Source: UBA995 sp035477115 (GTDB taxonomy: Bacteria; Bacillota; Sulfobacillia; UBA995). Taken from it: a stretch of 64,000 nucleotides of DNA. Below, in pieces: positions 17,012-25,422 of the stretch (the first letter of the stretch is position 1; each line of letters begins with the position of its first letter). The notes beneath the pieces were generated by a model. That model saw only the letters and a list, made by a program, of their open reading frames with translations, did not search any database and was not told the origin of the DNA. The stretch spans positions 116,161 through 180,160 of the forward strand of contig DATIKW010000022.1 of assembly GCA_035477115.1 (NCBI GenBank), read 5' to 3'. A program made the translations under genes and the position numbers.

Positions 17012-18400
17012 TCACGCTTCCCCATGGTCTCCCGGGTCCGAGCGAGGCTGCCTTCGGCTCCGGACCTCCGCCAACTGCTCGCGCATACGTTCCCGCGCCT
17101 GGCCGTGGAGGGGATAGAGGCTCAAGGCGCCGGCGGCGATGATCATGCCCAGGGCCGGCAAACCGCTGACGAGCAATCGCAGTCCACCCAGCGCCGCCGA
17201 GGGCTGAGCGGCGAGAGCGGGATCGAAACCGGTCCGGGCGAAGACGAGGGTGAAGGCGATCGCCTGCAGGGAGATGCTCAGGCGGATGATCACGCCGTTG
17301 ATCCCATAATAGACGCCCTCCCGGCGCAAGCCGGTACGGACTTCATCCGCATCGATCACTTCCGGCAGGAGCAGGTCGAGCACGATCATCAGGCCGGCCA
17401 GGGCCAGGCCGACCACGAAAGCGGTCGCCGCCCCCTCCAGGACATTGCGCGCGAGGGCGAAAGGACTCAAGGTTGCGGCGAAGGCGGCCGCCGCGACCAG
17501 GGCCGTCCTCCGGGGCTCCCAGCGGATGGCCAGCCGGCCCCAGCCCCGCAGGGCGACGAAGGCGGCCACGAAGACGAGTGCGAGCAATGCGGAGGTCGCC
17601 GCCTCGCCGGCTTGGAGGACGTACTTGGCGTAGAAGGGGAAGGCCGAGGACAGGGTGACGAAGGCGAAGTTGATGGCCACGTGGGCGAGGAGCACCAGCG
17701 CAAACGGCCGGTTGGCCAGGGCGTGACGGAGCCCGGGCAGGAGGGCGAGCGGCTGCCCCGAGGCGAACCCGGGCCGTTCGCGGGCGCCCCATGCCGCCAG
17801 TAACAAGAAGATGAGGCCGATGGCGGCGAACAAGGCGCCCGCACCCGCCCAGCCGATCCGAGCCCACAGGAGCGGCGGGGCGGCGACGGCCACAATCGTC
17901 CCCACGATGCGAAAGGATTGGCGCACGGCGGCCAGCTGCGCTCGTTCTCCCGGCTCAACCGCCACCTCGGGGAACAGGGCCGCCCAGTTGAGGACGACCA
18001 GCGTGTAGAAGAAGTCGAACAGGAACACGGTCCCGAACAGCCAGGGCAGGACCTGGGCGGTGCGCAGGCCTTCGGGCGGCGCCCATAGCATGGCATACGT
18101 CAGGACCAGCGGCAGGGCGCCCAAGAACATATAGGGGCGCCGGCGGCCCCAGCGAGTGCGCGTGCGGTCCGACCAGTATCCGACGAGCAGGTCGTTGGCG
18201 GCGTTCCAGAGTCCAAAGGTGCCCATGACCGCCCCGACGGCCACGGCCGGCACCCGCAAGACATCCACGTAGAAGAAGACCGTATAGGTGGCGAAGGATT
18301 GATATAGCAGCGCTGATGGAAGCGCTCCCCCGGCATACCAGAAATTCTCCCGCCGGCCGGCGCTCAAGCCGATTGCACCCGGATGTCGAATCTCCACCAT
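17012..18400 (-). CDS. MFS transporter of the GPH (glycoside-pentoside-hexuronide:cation) type
   Basis: About 462 residues from ATG 18400 (MVEIRHP); the ribosome site is weak and the frame stays open to 18484, so the start is uncertain. Twelve membrane segments are expected. The loop GYWSDRTRTRWGRRRPYMF between helices 2 and 3 is the GPH signature, and the later EVIDADEVRTGLRREGVYYG segment is also typical. GPH carriers move sugars or related solutes with Na+ or H+. Here the gene sits upstream of, and on the same strand as, the corrinoid/MttB pair, so a methylated compound is possible but unproved. Confidence 0.82.
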   Translation of the reverse strand: MVEIRHPGAIGLSAGRRENFWYAGGALPSALLYQSFATYTVFFYVDVLRVPAVAVGAVMGTFGLWNAANDLLVGYWSDRTRTRWGRRRPYMFLGALPLVLTYAMLWAPPEGLRTAQVLPWLFGTVFLFDFFYTLVVLNWAALFPEVAVEPGERAQLAAVRQSFRIVGTIVAVAAPPLLWARIGWAGAGALFAAIGLIFLLLAAWGARERPGFASGQPLALLPGLRHALANRPFALVLLAHVAINFAFVTLSSAFPFYAKYVLQAGEAATSALLALVFVAAFVALRGWGRLAIRWEPRRTALVAAAAFAATLSPFALARNVLEGAATAFVVGLALAGLMIVLDLLLPEVIDADEVRTGLRREGVYYGINGVIIRLSISLQAIAFTLVFARTGFDPALAAQPSAALGGLRLLVSGLPALGMIIAAGALSLYPLHGQARERMREQLAEVRSRRQPRSDPGDHGEA

Positions 18401-18706
18401 TCCGCTCCGCGAAAGATGCCCCATCCCCCCTCGCGGGCCTGCCGATGAGCTTTCGGTGCCAAGTTGGACCTTCCCTGCCGGCAACTGGGATGGCCGCCCG
18501 AGGCGGCGCCCGGCGCCATGCCGCTGGGCAGGCGCGCGATAGCTGCCTTTCCTCCGGCGACACGGAGGCTGAGCTGCGGATACAGACCCTTTCCTGGCTT
18601 GGCCTCAAGCCCCGCAGCTGGTAGAATGGCCAATGAGGCACTGGCAGGCCGTGACCGCGAGGACGACCATGACCGTAACCACATTTTCGCAGCGGGAGGG
18701 ATCGAC
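18401..18706. other. Divergent intergenic region with rightward promoter
   Basis: 306 bases between the leftward MFS gene and the rightward hydrolase gene. The main signal is the sigma-A-like promoter at 18599-18627. The open frame from 18464 across this region has no ribosome site and is not called. No leftward promoter for the MFS gene is convincing. Confidence 0.45.
18599..18627 (+). promoter_or_regulatory. Candidate sigma-A promoter for the LysM-SleB gene
   Basis: TTGGCC at 18599-18604 and TAGAAT at 18622-18627 with a 17-base spacer. A start of transcription near 18634 would leave a leader of about 70 bases before the GTG at 18707. It is AT-poor around the -35 box, so the call is moderate. 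A vegetative promoter would be unusual for a spore cortex enzyme, which is normally under a forespore sigma factor. Confidence 0.4.
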
Positions 18707-19462
18707 GTGTTAGCCAAACTGCTTCGACGCCCAGGCCATCTCGCCATCGCCGCCCTCGCTTTCCTGGCCCTGCTCCTCATCGTTGGCGGGTCGGTGGAGG
18801 CCGCGTCTTTCCGTCATACCGTGAGGCCGGGAGAAACCCTCAGCCATATCGGGCGCCGCTTCCGGGTGACGGTCGGCGACTTGATGCGCTACAACCGGAT
18901 GTTCAGCCCACAAATGCGCGTCGGCCAGAGCATCGGCATTCCCGGCGTGGCAGCCCACATCGTTCAGCCGGGTGAGACCATGTCCGGATTGGCGCGACGC
19001 TACGGCACTACCGCCGAACTCATCCGGCGGATGAACCGGCTCGGAACCGACGGGCTGCAGGCCGGCCAGACCCTGGCCATCTTCCGTTCACCGTCGCCGC
19101 AGCTCAGCTTGCCGGACCTCCGGCTGCTGGCCCGAATGATCTGGGCCGAGGCGGAAGGCGAATCGCATCTGGGCCGGGTGGCGGTGGGCGCCGTCATCCT
19201 CAACCGGATGGTGCATCCCTTGTTTCCCCGTACCTTGCAGGAGGTGCTATTCCAGCCTCGCCAGTTCCAACCGGTTGGGGACGGCCGGCTCTGGCAGGTA
19301 CTGGCAGGCGAGGAGGCCCTGCGCGCCGCCCGGGATGCCGTCGCGGGCTTGGACCCGACCGGCGGGGCGCTCTACTTCTACAACCCCTACCGGTCTACCA
19401 GCCGCTGGATCTTCACCCGTCCGGTGTTGATGCGGATCGGCGACCATCTCTTCACTTACTGA
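18707..19462 (+). CDS. LysM-containing SleB/CwlJ-like cell wall hydrolase
   Basis: 251 residues from GTG 18707, five bases after GGGAGGG. Residues 10-30 are a signal peptide or anchor. Two LysM repeats follow (about 37-79 with HTVRPGETLSHIGRRF and 84-127 with HIVQPGETMSGLARRY), then a Hydrolase_2 domain (136-251). The domain holds ARMIWAEAEGE, the region of the active-site glutamate (Glu148) of SleB-type lytic transglycosylases, and GRVAVGAVILNRM. SleB enzymes degrade cortex peptidoglycan during germination; members with LysM can also act in vegetative wall turnover. There is no YpeB partner next to it. Confidence 0.88.
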   Translation: MLAKLLRRPGHLAIAALAFLALLLIVGGSVEAASFRHTVRPGETLSHIGRRFRVTVGDLMRYNRMFSPQMRVGQSIGIPGVAAHIVQPGETMSGLARRYGTTAELIRRMNRLGTDGLQAGQTLAIFRSPSPQLSLPDLRLLARMIWAEAEGESHLGRVAVGAVILNRMVHPLFPRTLQEVLFQPRQFQPVGDGRLWQVLAGEEALRAARDAVAGLDPTGGALYFYNPYRSTSRWIFTRPVLMRIGDHLFTY

Positions 19463-19496
19463 TACTGATCCACCGGCCGTTCGCCGGGAGGCGGCA

Positions 19497-19727
19497 CTAC
19501 CGGCAGGTCTGACAGTTGGTGCGGCTGCAGGAGGTGCAACTCGAACCCCCAAGGGTCGTCGAGGTCCCGCTGCTACTGCGGGAGAATGCGGCAAAAGTCG
19601 ACAAACAGCGTCGCAGCCGCGTTCCCCCGCACCCGGGGCAACTGAGCGATGCGCCGGTCTCACCCATGCGGCAAAGGGACTCGAACTTGCGGTCGCAGTC
19701 CTGGCACTTGAACTCGTAGATGGGCAC
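19497..19727 (-). CDS. FmdB-family zinc ribbon protein
   Basis: 76 residues from GTG 19727, eight bases after GGAGG. The start VPIYEFKCQDC and the second knuckle CPGC form the classic FmdB/CxxC regulatory zinc ribbon. The C-terminus is rich in serine, threonine and glycine and ends in an extra cysteine cluster (CTSC and CQTC), probably flexible. The function of this family is poorly known; it was first seen near formamidase genes, and a formamidase-like gene lies far away at 38156. The much longer open frame on this strand is not supported. Confidence 0.88.
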   Translation of the reverse strand: MPIYEFKCQDCDRKFESLCRMGETGASLSCPGCGGTRLRRCLSTFAAFSRSSSGTSTTLGGSSCTSCSRTNCQTCR

Positions 19728-19758
19728 CCCTATCGCCTCCGCAAGTAATGCCATGATC

Positions 19759-19787
19759 ATTCTAGATCGCGCCTTGCCCGGCGTAAA
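19759..19787 (-). promoter_or_regulatory. Candidate sigma-A promoter for the FmdB-family gene
   Basis: Read on the minus strand: TTTACG (19782-19787), 17-base spacer, TAGAAT (19759-19764). Transcription would start near 19752, giving a leader of about 25 bases that contains the GGAGG site before GTG 19727. Position and spacing fit well. Confidence 0.5.
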
Positions 19788-19923
19788 TCCCCTAGTGCCG
19801 CGGCCTACCGATGCCCCGCCGTTTTCACGCCCCGTGGTGCCCCGACAGGCATGATGGTCTCCGCAGGAAAACGCGACCTCACGGTCCAATAGGAGCGGGC
19901 AGGGGAGGTGCAGTGTCCCGCCC

Positions 19924-20763
19924 ATGAGCAAGCTCAGCGGGAAGGAACTGCTGTGGATTGCTGCGGGGGCCATGGTGATGGCCATCGCGACCAACGGCTT
20001 CATCGTGGCCAACGGCCTGGGCCAGGGGGGCATCTCCGGGCTGGCCATCATCGCCCATCACCTCACGGGCATCCCCCTCGCCGCGATCTTCGGCGCGGTG
20101 AACGTGCCCATCCTGGTCTTCGGTTACCTGCGGCTGGGCCGGCGGTTCACCGAGCGGACGATTATCGGTGCCATGTTCTTCACCGTGGCCCTGCATGTGA
20201 CCCGGCAACTCGCGTTCCCGATGGACGATCTCCTGCTTGCTACCCTATACGGCGGAGTGGTGGGGGGCCTGGGCTGGGGCATGGTGCTCAGGGTGGGCGC
20301 CACTTCGGGCGGGATGGATATCCTCGCCTGGTATCTCAAACGCCGCTATGGGGTCTCGCTCACCGCCACCTACACGGTGGCCGACGCCATCATCCTGTCG
20401 GTGGTCGGCCTGACCATGGGCACGGGGGTCGCGTTCTATGCCTTGATCGTCACTTTCCTCGGGGGACGGGTCGGCGAGCATCTGCAGGAAGGCATAGGGC
20501 GGGCAAAGGCCGCCATCATCATCTCGGACCGGCCCGAGGCCATCGCCCGGGTGATCATGGAGGACTTCTCCCGGGGGCTGACCTACCTCAGCGGCTGGGG
20601 CGGGTACACCTCGCAGGAGCGAAAGGTCATCCTGGTGGTGGTCAGCCCGCGGGAGATCGCCCGCCTGAAGCCGGCGGTTCAGGCAATCGATCCGGGCGCC
20701 TTCTTGATCGTCACCGATGTCACGGAGGTCATGGGGGAGGGATTCAAGCCGCGCCCGTCATGA
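19924..20763 (+). CDS. YitT family membrane protein with DUF2179 domain
   Basis: 279 residues from ATG 19924; GGGGAGGTG lies upstream at a rather long distance. Five membrane helices (about residues 10-180) contain the family pattern GFIVANGLGQGGISGLAII and GATSGGMDILAWYL. A cytoplasmic C-terminal DUF2179 domain follows (from about AAIIISDRPEAIARVI to VMGEGFKP). YitT proteins are common in Firmicutes, often in several copies; their transport role is not settled. It is followed by the convergent ZIP gene 29 bases away. Confidence 0.9.
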   Translation: MSKLSGKELLWIAAGAMVMAIATNGFIVANGLGQGGISGLAIIAHHLTGIPLAAIFGAVNVPILVFGYLRLGRRFTERTIIGAMFFTVALHVTRQLAFPMDDLLLATLYGGVVGGLGWGMVLRVGATSGGMDILAWYLKRRYGVSLTATYTVADAIILSVVGLTMGTGVAFYALIVTFLGGRVGEHLQEGIGRAKAAIIISDRPEAIARVIMEDFSRGLTYLSGWGGYTSQERKVILVVVSPREIARLKPAVQAIDPGAFLIVTDVTEVMGEGFKPRPS

Positions 20764-20792
20764 TGGCGGTGGCCGGCGCCAGCCTGGCGCAT

Positions 20793-21533
20793 TCAGCCCA
20801 GGACATGACCAAGGGCCATCATCAGCAGGAATCCAACCACCACCCCAGCCGTGGCTTCCACCTGGTGTCCACCCCGATGACTCTCGGGGATCAATTCGTC
20901 GGATACCACGTACAACATGGCTCCCCCCGCGAGCGCCAGTCCCCAGGGTAAGACGGCGGCTACCGCTCCCACGACGAGCGCTCCAACTAGCGCCGCGGCC
21001 GGTTCCGCCAGCCCGGTGACGGTGGCCAACCCCACGGCGGGCCAGGCGCGGTAACCTTCCCGGAAGAAAGCAGTGGCCACCGCCAGACCCTCGGGCAAGT
21101 TGTGCAAGCCGATGGCTACGGCCAGCGCGACCGCCGCGCCGAGTTGCCCTGACCCGAAGATCACGCCGACTGCCAGGCCTTCAGGGATATTGTGCAGGGC
21201 TATGGCGAGGAAGAGCAGCCAGGCCCGGCTCATCCCCGAAGCGGGTCCTTCGCCGATGCCGTGAAAGTGGGCGTGCGGTACCCGGCGGTCGAGCAGGTAG
21301 ATGAAAGCCGCCCCCAGCAGTAACCCTCCTGCCGCCGGAATGAGGCCGCCCAGTTCCAGCGCGGGACTGAGCAAGCCGAAGGCCGTGGCCGCCAGCATGA
21401 CTCCAGCGGTGAACCCGAGCATGCCGTCAAGCAAGGGGCGGGACAACCGCCCTCTGAGTATCACGAGCGGTAAGGCTCCAACGCCGGTGGCCAGGCCGGC
21501 CAGGAGACTTGCCAGGAAGCCGGTGAGGATCAA
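20793..21533 (-). CDS. ZIP family divalent metal transporter
   Basis: 246 residues from TTG 21533, ten bases after GAGGGG. Eight membrane segments are expected. The two metal-binding helices carry HNIPEG and HNLPEG, the hallmark of the ZIP/ZupT family, and a histidine-containing loop (HAHFHG) separates the halves. It should import zinc, manganese or iron across the cytoplasmic membrane. No metal-regulator box is recognisable upstream. Confidence 0.92.
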   Translation of the reverse strand: MILTGFLASLLAGLATGVGALPLVILRGRLSRPLLDGMLGFTAGVMLAATAFGLLSPALELGGLIPAAGGLLLGAAFIYLLDRRVPHAHFHGIGEGPASGMSRAWLLFLAIALHNIPEGLAVGVIFGSGQLGAAVALAVAIGLHNLPEGLAVATAFFREGYRAWPAVGLATVTGLAEPAAALVGALVVGAVAAVLPWGLALAGGAMLYVVSDELIPESHRGGHQVEATAGVVVGFLLMMALGHVLG

Positions 21534-21661
21534 GTCCGATCATCCCCCTCGTCACAATCTGGATGCGACGCTACATTCTATGTGGCGGCGAGAGGATCCT
21601 ACATCCTCGCCGGAAGGGACAGGATCGTACACGGGGATGCTGCCCTCGTTTCCGGCGGGGC

Positions 21662-22366
21662 TTACATGGTGGAAGCGTTCTTCCGCGCCGACCGCGCCGC
21701 GGGGGTCGTGCGCCGGAGGAGCTTGAGCGTCCGGCGAGCGGCAGGGCGGCGCCTGGCTAGCCAGAATCGGTATCCGGCGCCGATCTGCCACTGCACGGTC
21801 TCGAGCGGCATAGGCCGCAAGATGCGGCGTAGCCCGAGTCCGGCGGGGAGGAAACCATAGCCGCGGACGCGGGTCCGCCTTCCGACCAGGTAGTGGCGAA
21901 CTCGCAGGCGCAAGGGGCCGGGCGAGGCGAAGTTGACCATTATCAGGCCGCCCGGTGGCAGGGAGTCGGCCAGATGGCCGAGTACCCTCGGCCATTCCTC
22001 CGGAGGGATACACTCCATCACGTCGCAGCACCAGATGGCTCGAAGGGCCGGCGGGAGATAGGGTGTATCGCGGAGGTCGGCCCGAATCACCTCGGCGCCG
22101 GGCAGTTTCTCCCGGGCGCGCCGCAGGGCGGCGACCGAGCGATCGAGCCCGGTCACGCTCAGGCCGGCTGCGGCGAAGGCTGGCCAGTATTTCCCCGTCC
22201 CACAGCCGGCGTCGAGGACATGCTCTCCCGGACGCAACGCACCAATGAAGCGCTCGAGGACGTGCTGGTGAGCGGCTGACAGGCCGCCGCCGGGAGCGCC
22301 ATTTCTCGGATTCAGCCTGCCCGCACGAATTCTCCGCCGCCGCAGCCGGCTGATGGCCACCCGCAA
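21662..22366 (-). CDS. Class I SAM-dependent methyltransferase
   Basis: 234 residues from TTG 22366, six bases after GGGAGGG; the long upstream frame runs through the divergent PHP gene and is rejected. Motif I is VLDAGCGTGKYWPAF, motif II GLDRS, and the post-motif block IWCCDVMECIPPEEW matches the small-molecule methyltransferase fold. The basic C-terminal tail (RRRPAARRTLKLLRR) may be membrane- or RNA-associated. The substrate is unknown. It is divergently arranged from the PHP gene and 128 bases upstream (in its own direction) lies the ZIP gene. Confidence 0.78.
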   Translation of the reverse strand: MRVAISRLRRRRIRAGRLNPRNGAPGGGLSAAHQHVLERFIGALRPGEHVLDAGCGTGKYWPAFAAAGLSVTGLDRSVAALRRAREKLPGAEVIRADLRDTPYLPPALRAIWCCDVMECIPPEEWPRVLGHLADSLPPGGLIMVNFASPGPLRLRVRHYLVGRRTRVRGYGFLPAGLGLRRILRPMPLETVQWQIGAGYRFWLARRRPAARRTLKLLRRTTPAARSARKNASTM

Positions 22367-22529
22367 TCTGAGCCCTCCCCCCAGAACGTGCGACCAGGAT
22401 TCGCTGCCCGTCAGGACGTTTCCTCCACCGGCCACGAGGACCACAAGTGCCGGTTCTCGACCATGATATGATGAAGAGAAGCGGCTAGGGTAATGCTCAG
22501 GGCGGTAGGAGTTGCGGGGAGGCAAGAAC

Positions 22530-23624
22530 TTGGGGGAACGGGAAAGGGCGGGGCCGGCTCCGGTTGACCTGCACATCCACACGACGGCGAGCGACGGGGA
22601 CTTCTCTCCCACGCAGGTGGTGATGATGGCGGTCCGGGCTGGACTCGGGACGGTAGCCATCACCGACCACAACACCCTGGGTGGGGTGGAGGAGGCGATC
22701 CGAGCCGGGGTCGAGCACGGCTTGGCCGTGATATCGGGGGTGGAGGTCAGCGCCAACTATGGCGAGCTGGAACTCCATCTTCTTGGATACTTCGTCGACT
22801 GGCGGGATCGGGTCCTTCGGCGCCGCTTGGCGGAGAGTGAACAGGAGTTCGTGCGGGTCTATGCCGGCCGGGCAGGTCGCATGCGGACGCTTGGCTTCCG
22901 GGTGGAAGACGCCGACGTCCTTGAGCTGCGGCCTGATGGGAGCTACATGCTGAAGTCGCTCCTGGACGCCTTGCTGTACCATGACCGGGAAGGCAGCGAC
23001 CCGCGCCTGGACCCGTACCGCAAGGGCGATCTGGCTGCCCGGCTCGCATTCTTGCGGGCTTACCAGCAGCCAGGCGGCCCGGGACATGCGCCGATGGCGA
23101 TGATGGCGGTGGAGGAAGCCATCGATCTGGTCCGGCGAGCGGGCGGAGTACCTGTGCTCGCGCACCCCGGGACCATCCTGGGGGAGGGAGAGTCGCCGGC
23201 CGCGCTCGAACCACTGCTCCGTAAGTTGGCGGAACGGGGTCTGGCGGGAGTGGAAGCATACAGTTCCTACCATCCTCCAGCTTCGGCCCACGACCTCCAT
23301 GCTCTGGCTCGCCGCCTGGGACTGGGAGTAACCGCCGGGTCAGATTACCATGGTCCGCGACTGAAGCCGGGACTTGAACTCGGCAGCGTGACCGCCGACT
23401 CCCGCGAGGTACTCAAGTGGCTGCTGGACGAGGCAACATCGGACGGGCAAGACCAGAGGGGGAATGGCGATGGTGCCCGACGCGACCCGCAAGATCCTGC
23501 GCGTCGATCTGAGCCGGGGGGACCTCCGGGAGGAGGAGTTGCCCCAGGGGTTCTGGCGCGCTTTCCTGGGCGGCCAGGGATTCGTGGCGCACACCCTGAT
23601 GCGGGAGACGAAGGCGGGCGTTGA
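22530..23624 (+). CDS. PHP-domain phosphoesterase (TrpH / RNase AM-like)
   Basis: 364 residues from TTG 22530, seven bases after GGGGAGG. Metal-binding motifs are HIH (15-17, DLHIHTTASDGD), TDHNT, GVEVSA, LAHPG and GSDYHG, the order of the PHP family. Relatives hydrolyse 3',5'-nucleoside bisphosphates or short RNA 5' ends. The PHP fold ends near the codons for LKWLLDEA. The last ~50 residues are Gly/Pro/Arg-rich and overlap the AOR start in another frame by 155 bases, so they are probably not a real domain. A lost stop codon or a sequencing frameshift near 23440-23470 would explain this. Confidence 0.8.
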   Translation: MGERERAGPAPVDLHIHTTASDGDFSPTQVVMMAVRAGLGTVAITDHNTLGGVEEAIRAGVEHGLAVISGVEVSANYGELELHLLGYFVDWRDRVLRRRLAESEQEFVRVYAGRAGRMRTLGFRVEDADVLELRPDGSYMLKSLLDALLYHDREGSDPRLDPYRKGDLAARLAFLRAYQQPGGPGHAPMAMMAVEEAIDLVRRAGGVPVLAHPGTILGEGESPAALEPLLRKLAERGLAGVEAYSSYHPPASAHDLHALARRLGLGVTAGSDYHGPRLKPGLELGSVTADSREVLKWLLDEATSDGQDQRGNGDGARRDPQDPARRSEPGGPPGGGVAPGVLARFPGRPGIRGAHPDAGDEGGR

Positions 23625-25329
23625 CCCACTGGGGCCCGGCAACGTGCTGGTATTCGCCACCGGCGCCCTCACCGGCTACCCGTTTTCCGGCAGCGGCCGC
23701 AACAGCGTGGGGGCCCGATCTCCGCTCACCGGGGCCTTTGGCTGCGCCGACGTGGGCGGCTGGTGGGGAGCGGAGTTGCGGCGGGCGGGGTACGACGCCA
23801 TTATCATCCGGGGCGAGTCTCCCCATCCCGTTTACCTGCAAGTCAGAGACGGGCAAGCGGAACTGCGGGATGCCCGGGCCTTCCGGGGGCGGCCGACCGC
23901 GGAAGTACAGGAAGCCATTCGCGAGGCAATGGGGGACGAGCACGTCCGCGTAGCCCAGTGCGGTCCGGCCGGGGAACGTCTGGTGAAGTTCGCCTGCATC
24001 CTCAATGACCTTCGCCATGCTGCGGGGAGAACGGGGATGGGCGCGGTCATGGGGGCAAAGAAGCTGCGAGCGGTGGCAGTGCGGGGGACTGCCGTGCCCG
24101 GCGTGGCCGACGGTGAACGCCTGCAGGCCATGGCTCGGACGATGGCGCGCCGGCTGCGCGAGGAGGACACGGCGCTGACCGAGTTGGGCACGCCGGGCGT
24201 GCTCATGCCCCTACACCTTGGAGGCGGCTTGCCCACGCGCAATTTCCGCCAGGGACAATTCGCGGGAGCCCAACGCCTCTCGGCGCAGGCACTCAATGCC
24301 GGGCCACTGGTGGGGCGGGACTCCTGCTATGCTTGTGTGGCAAACTGCAAGCGGATCGTGAGGACGGGACCGCCCTGGGAGGTGGACGCCACCTATGGTG
24401 GACCCGAGTACGAGACGCTAGCCGCCCTGGGCTCCCTGTGCGGCGTGGACGACCTCGAGGCGGTGTGCAAGGGGCATGAGATCGCCAACGCCCAAGGACT
24501 CGATACCATCTCCGCCGGCGTGGCCATCGCCTTTGCCATGGAGGCCGCCGAACTGGGCATCCTCCCCGAACCGGGTGGCGATGGGCGGGAGCTTCGTTTC
24601 GGCGACGGGCAAGCCATGGTCGACCTGATGCGAGCCATCGCCTCCCGCCAGGGTCTGGGCGAACTGCTCGGGGAAGGGGTTGCGGCTGCCGCCCGTCAGC
24701 TGGGGCCCCGGGCCCAGCCGTTGGCGATGACGATCAAGGGGCAGGAAGTGCCCATGCATGAACCGCGTTTCAAGCCCGGATTGGGGCTCGGCTATGCGGT
24801 TTCGCCCACCGGCGCGGACCACTGCCACAATCTGCATGACACCTATTACGAGAAGCCGGGTAGGGGCGTGGACGGCCTGGCGGCCCTGGGCGTCTACGGC
24901 CCGGTGCCGCGCGCCGACACCGGGCCGGCCAAGCTCCGCCTGTACTGGGCGGCCAGCACGGTGCGCCACCTGAACAACTGCCTCGGGGTGTGCAACTTCA
25001 TCCCCTGGACGCCTCAGGACCTGCGGGATCTGACCGCGGCGGTGACCGGATGGGATGTGTCCCTCCATGAACTGGTGCAAGGCGCTGAGCGGTCGATAAA
25101 CCTCGCCCGCTGCTTCAACGTGCGCGAAGGCTTCACGGCCGATGATGACCGTCTGCCGGACCGACTCCACCAGCCCTTCGCCGAAGGGCCGCTTGCGGGT
25201 CAAGGCTTGGACCAGGCGGCTTTGGAGCGGATGCGGGCGCGGTACTATGAGCTGATGGGATGGGATGAGCGGGGGCGGCCCACGGCCGGCCGCCTGATGG
25301 CGCTCGGCCTGGAGGAGTTCCTGGATTGA
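23470..25329 (+). CDS. Aldehyde:ferredoxin oxidoreductase family protein
   Basis: 619 residues from ATG 23470, seven bases after AGAGGGG; ATG 23464 is also in frame but too close to that site. The N-terminus (KILRVDLSRGDLREEELP) and GSGRNSVGARSPLTGAFGCA are typical AOR features. The 4Fe-4S ligands appear as CYACVANC (Cys286, Cys289, Cys293) and a late CLGVC (Cys504, Cys508). AOR proteins hold a tungsto- or molybdo-bispterin and oxidise aldehydes to acids with reduction of ferredoxin. In an amino-acid fermenter they handle aldehydes derived from 2-oxo acids. The exact subfamily and metal cannot be told. Confidence 0.93.
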   Translation: MVPDATRKILRVDLSRGDLREEELPQGFWRAFLGGQGFVAHTLMRETKAGVDPLGPGNVLVFATGALTGYPFSGSGRNSVGARSPLTGAFGCADVGGWWGAELRRAGYDAIIIRGESPHPVYLQVRDGQAELRDARAFRGRPTAEVQEAIREAMGDEHVRVAQCGPAGERLVKFACILNDLRHAAGRTGMGAVMGAKKLRAVAVRGTAVPGVADGERLQAMARTMARRLREEDTALTELGTPGVLMPLHLGGGLPTRNFRQGQFAGAQRLSAQALNAGPLVGRDSCYACVANCKRIVRTGPPWEVDATYGGPEYETLAALGSLCGVDDLEAVCKGHEIANAQGLDTISAGVAIAFAMEAAELGILPEPGGDGRELRFGDGQAMVDLMRAIASRQGLGELLGEGVAAAARQLGPRAQPLAMTIKGQEVPMHEPRFKPGLGLGYAVSPTGADHCHNLHDTYYEKPGRGVDGLAALGVYGPVPRADTGPAKLRLYWAASTVRHLNNCLGVCNFIPWTPQDLRDLTAAVTGWDVSLHELVQGAERSINLARCFNVREGFTADDDRLPDRLHQPFAEGPLAGQGLDQAALERMRARYYELMGWDERGRPTAGRLMALGLEEFLD

Positions 25330-25422
25330 CGCCGCCAGCCAGGGGTGGTATCATTGCGCCAAGCTCGCCAGGATTTAGGAACTGGTCGCGGCGGGTAATC
25401 TCGATCGGAGAAGGGGGACGGG

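Noticed and set aside
19497..20051. 184-codon minus-strand gene including the FmdB-like protein
   Set aside because: The extension runs into the divergent YitT gene; the FmdB family begins at VPIYEFKC, where a good ribosome site and a promoter are present.
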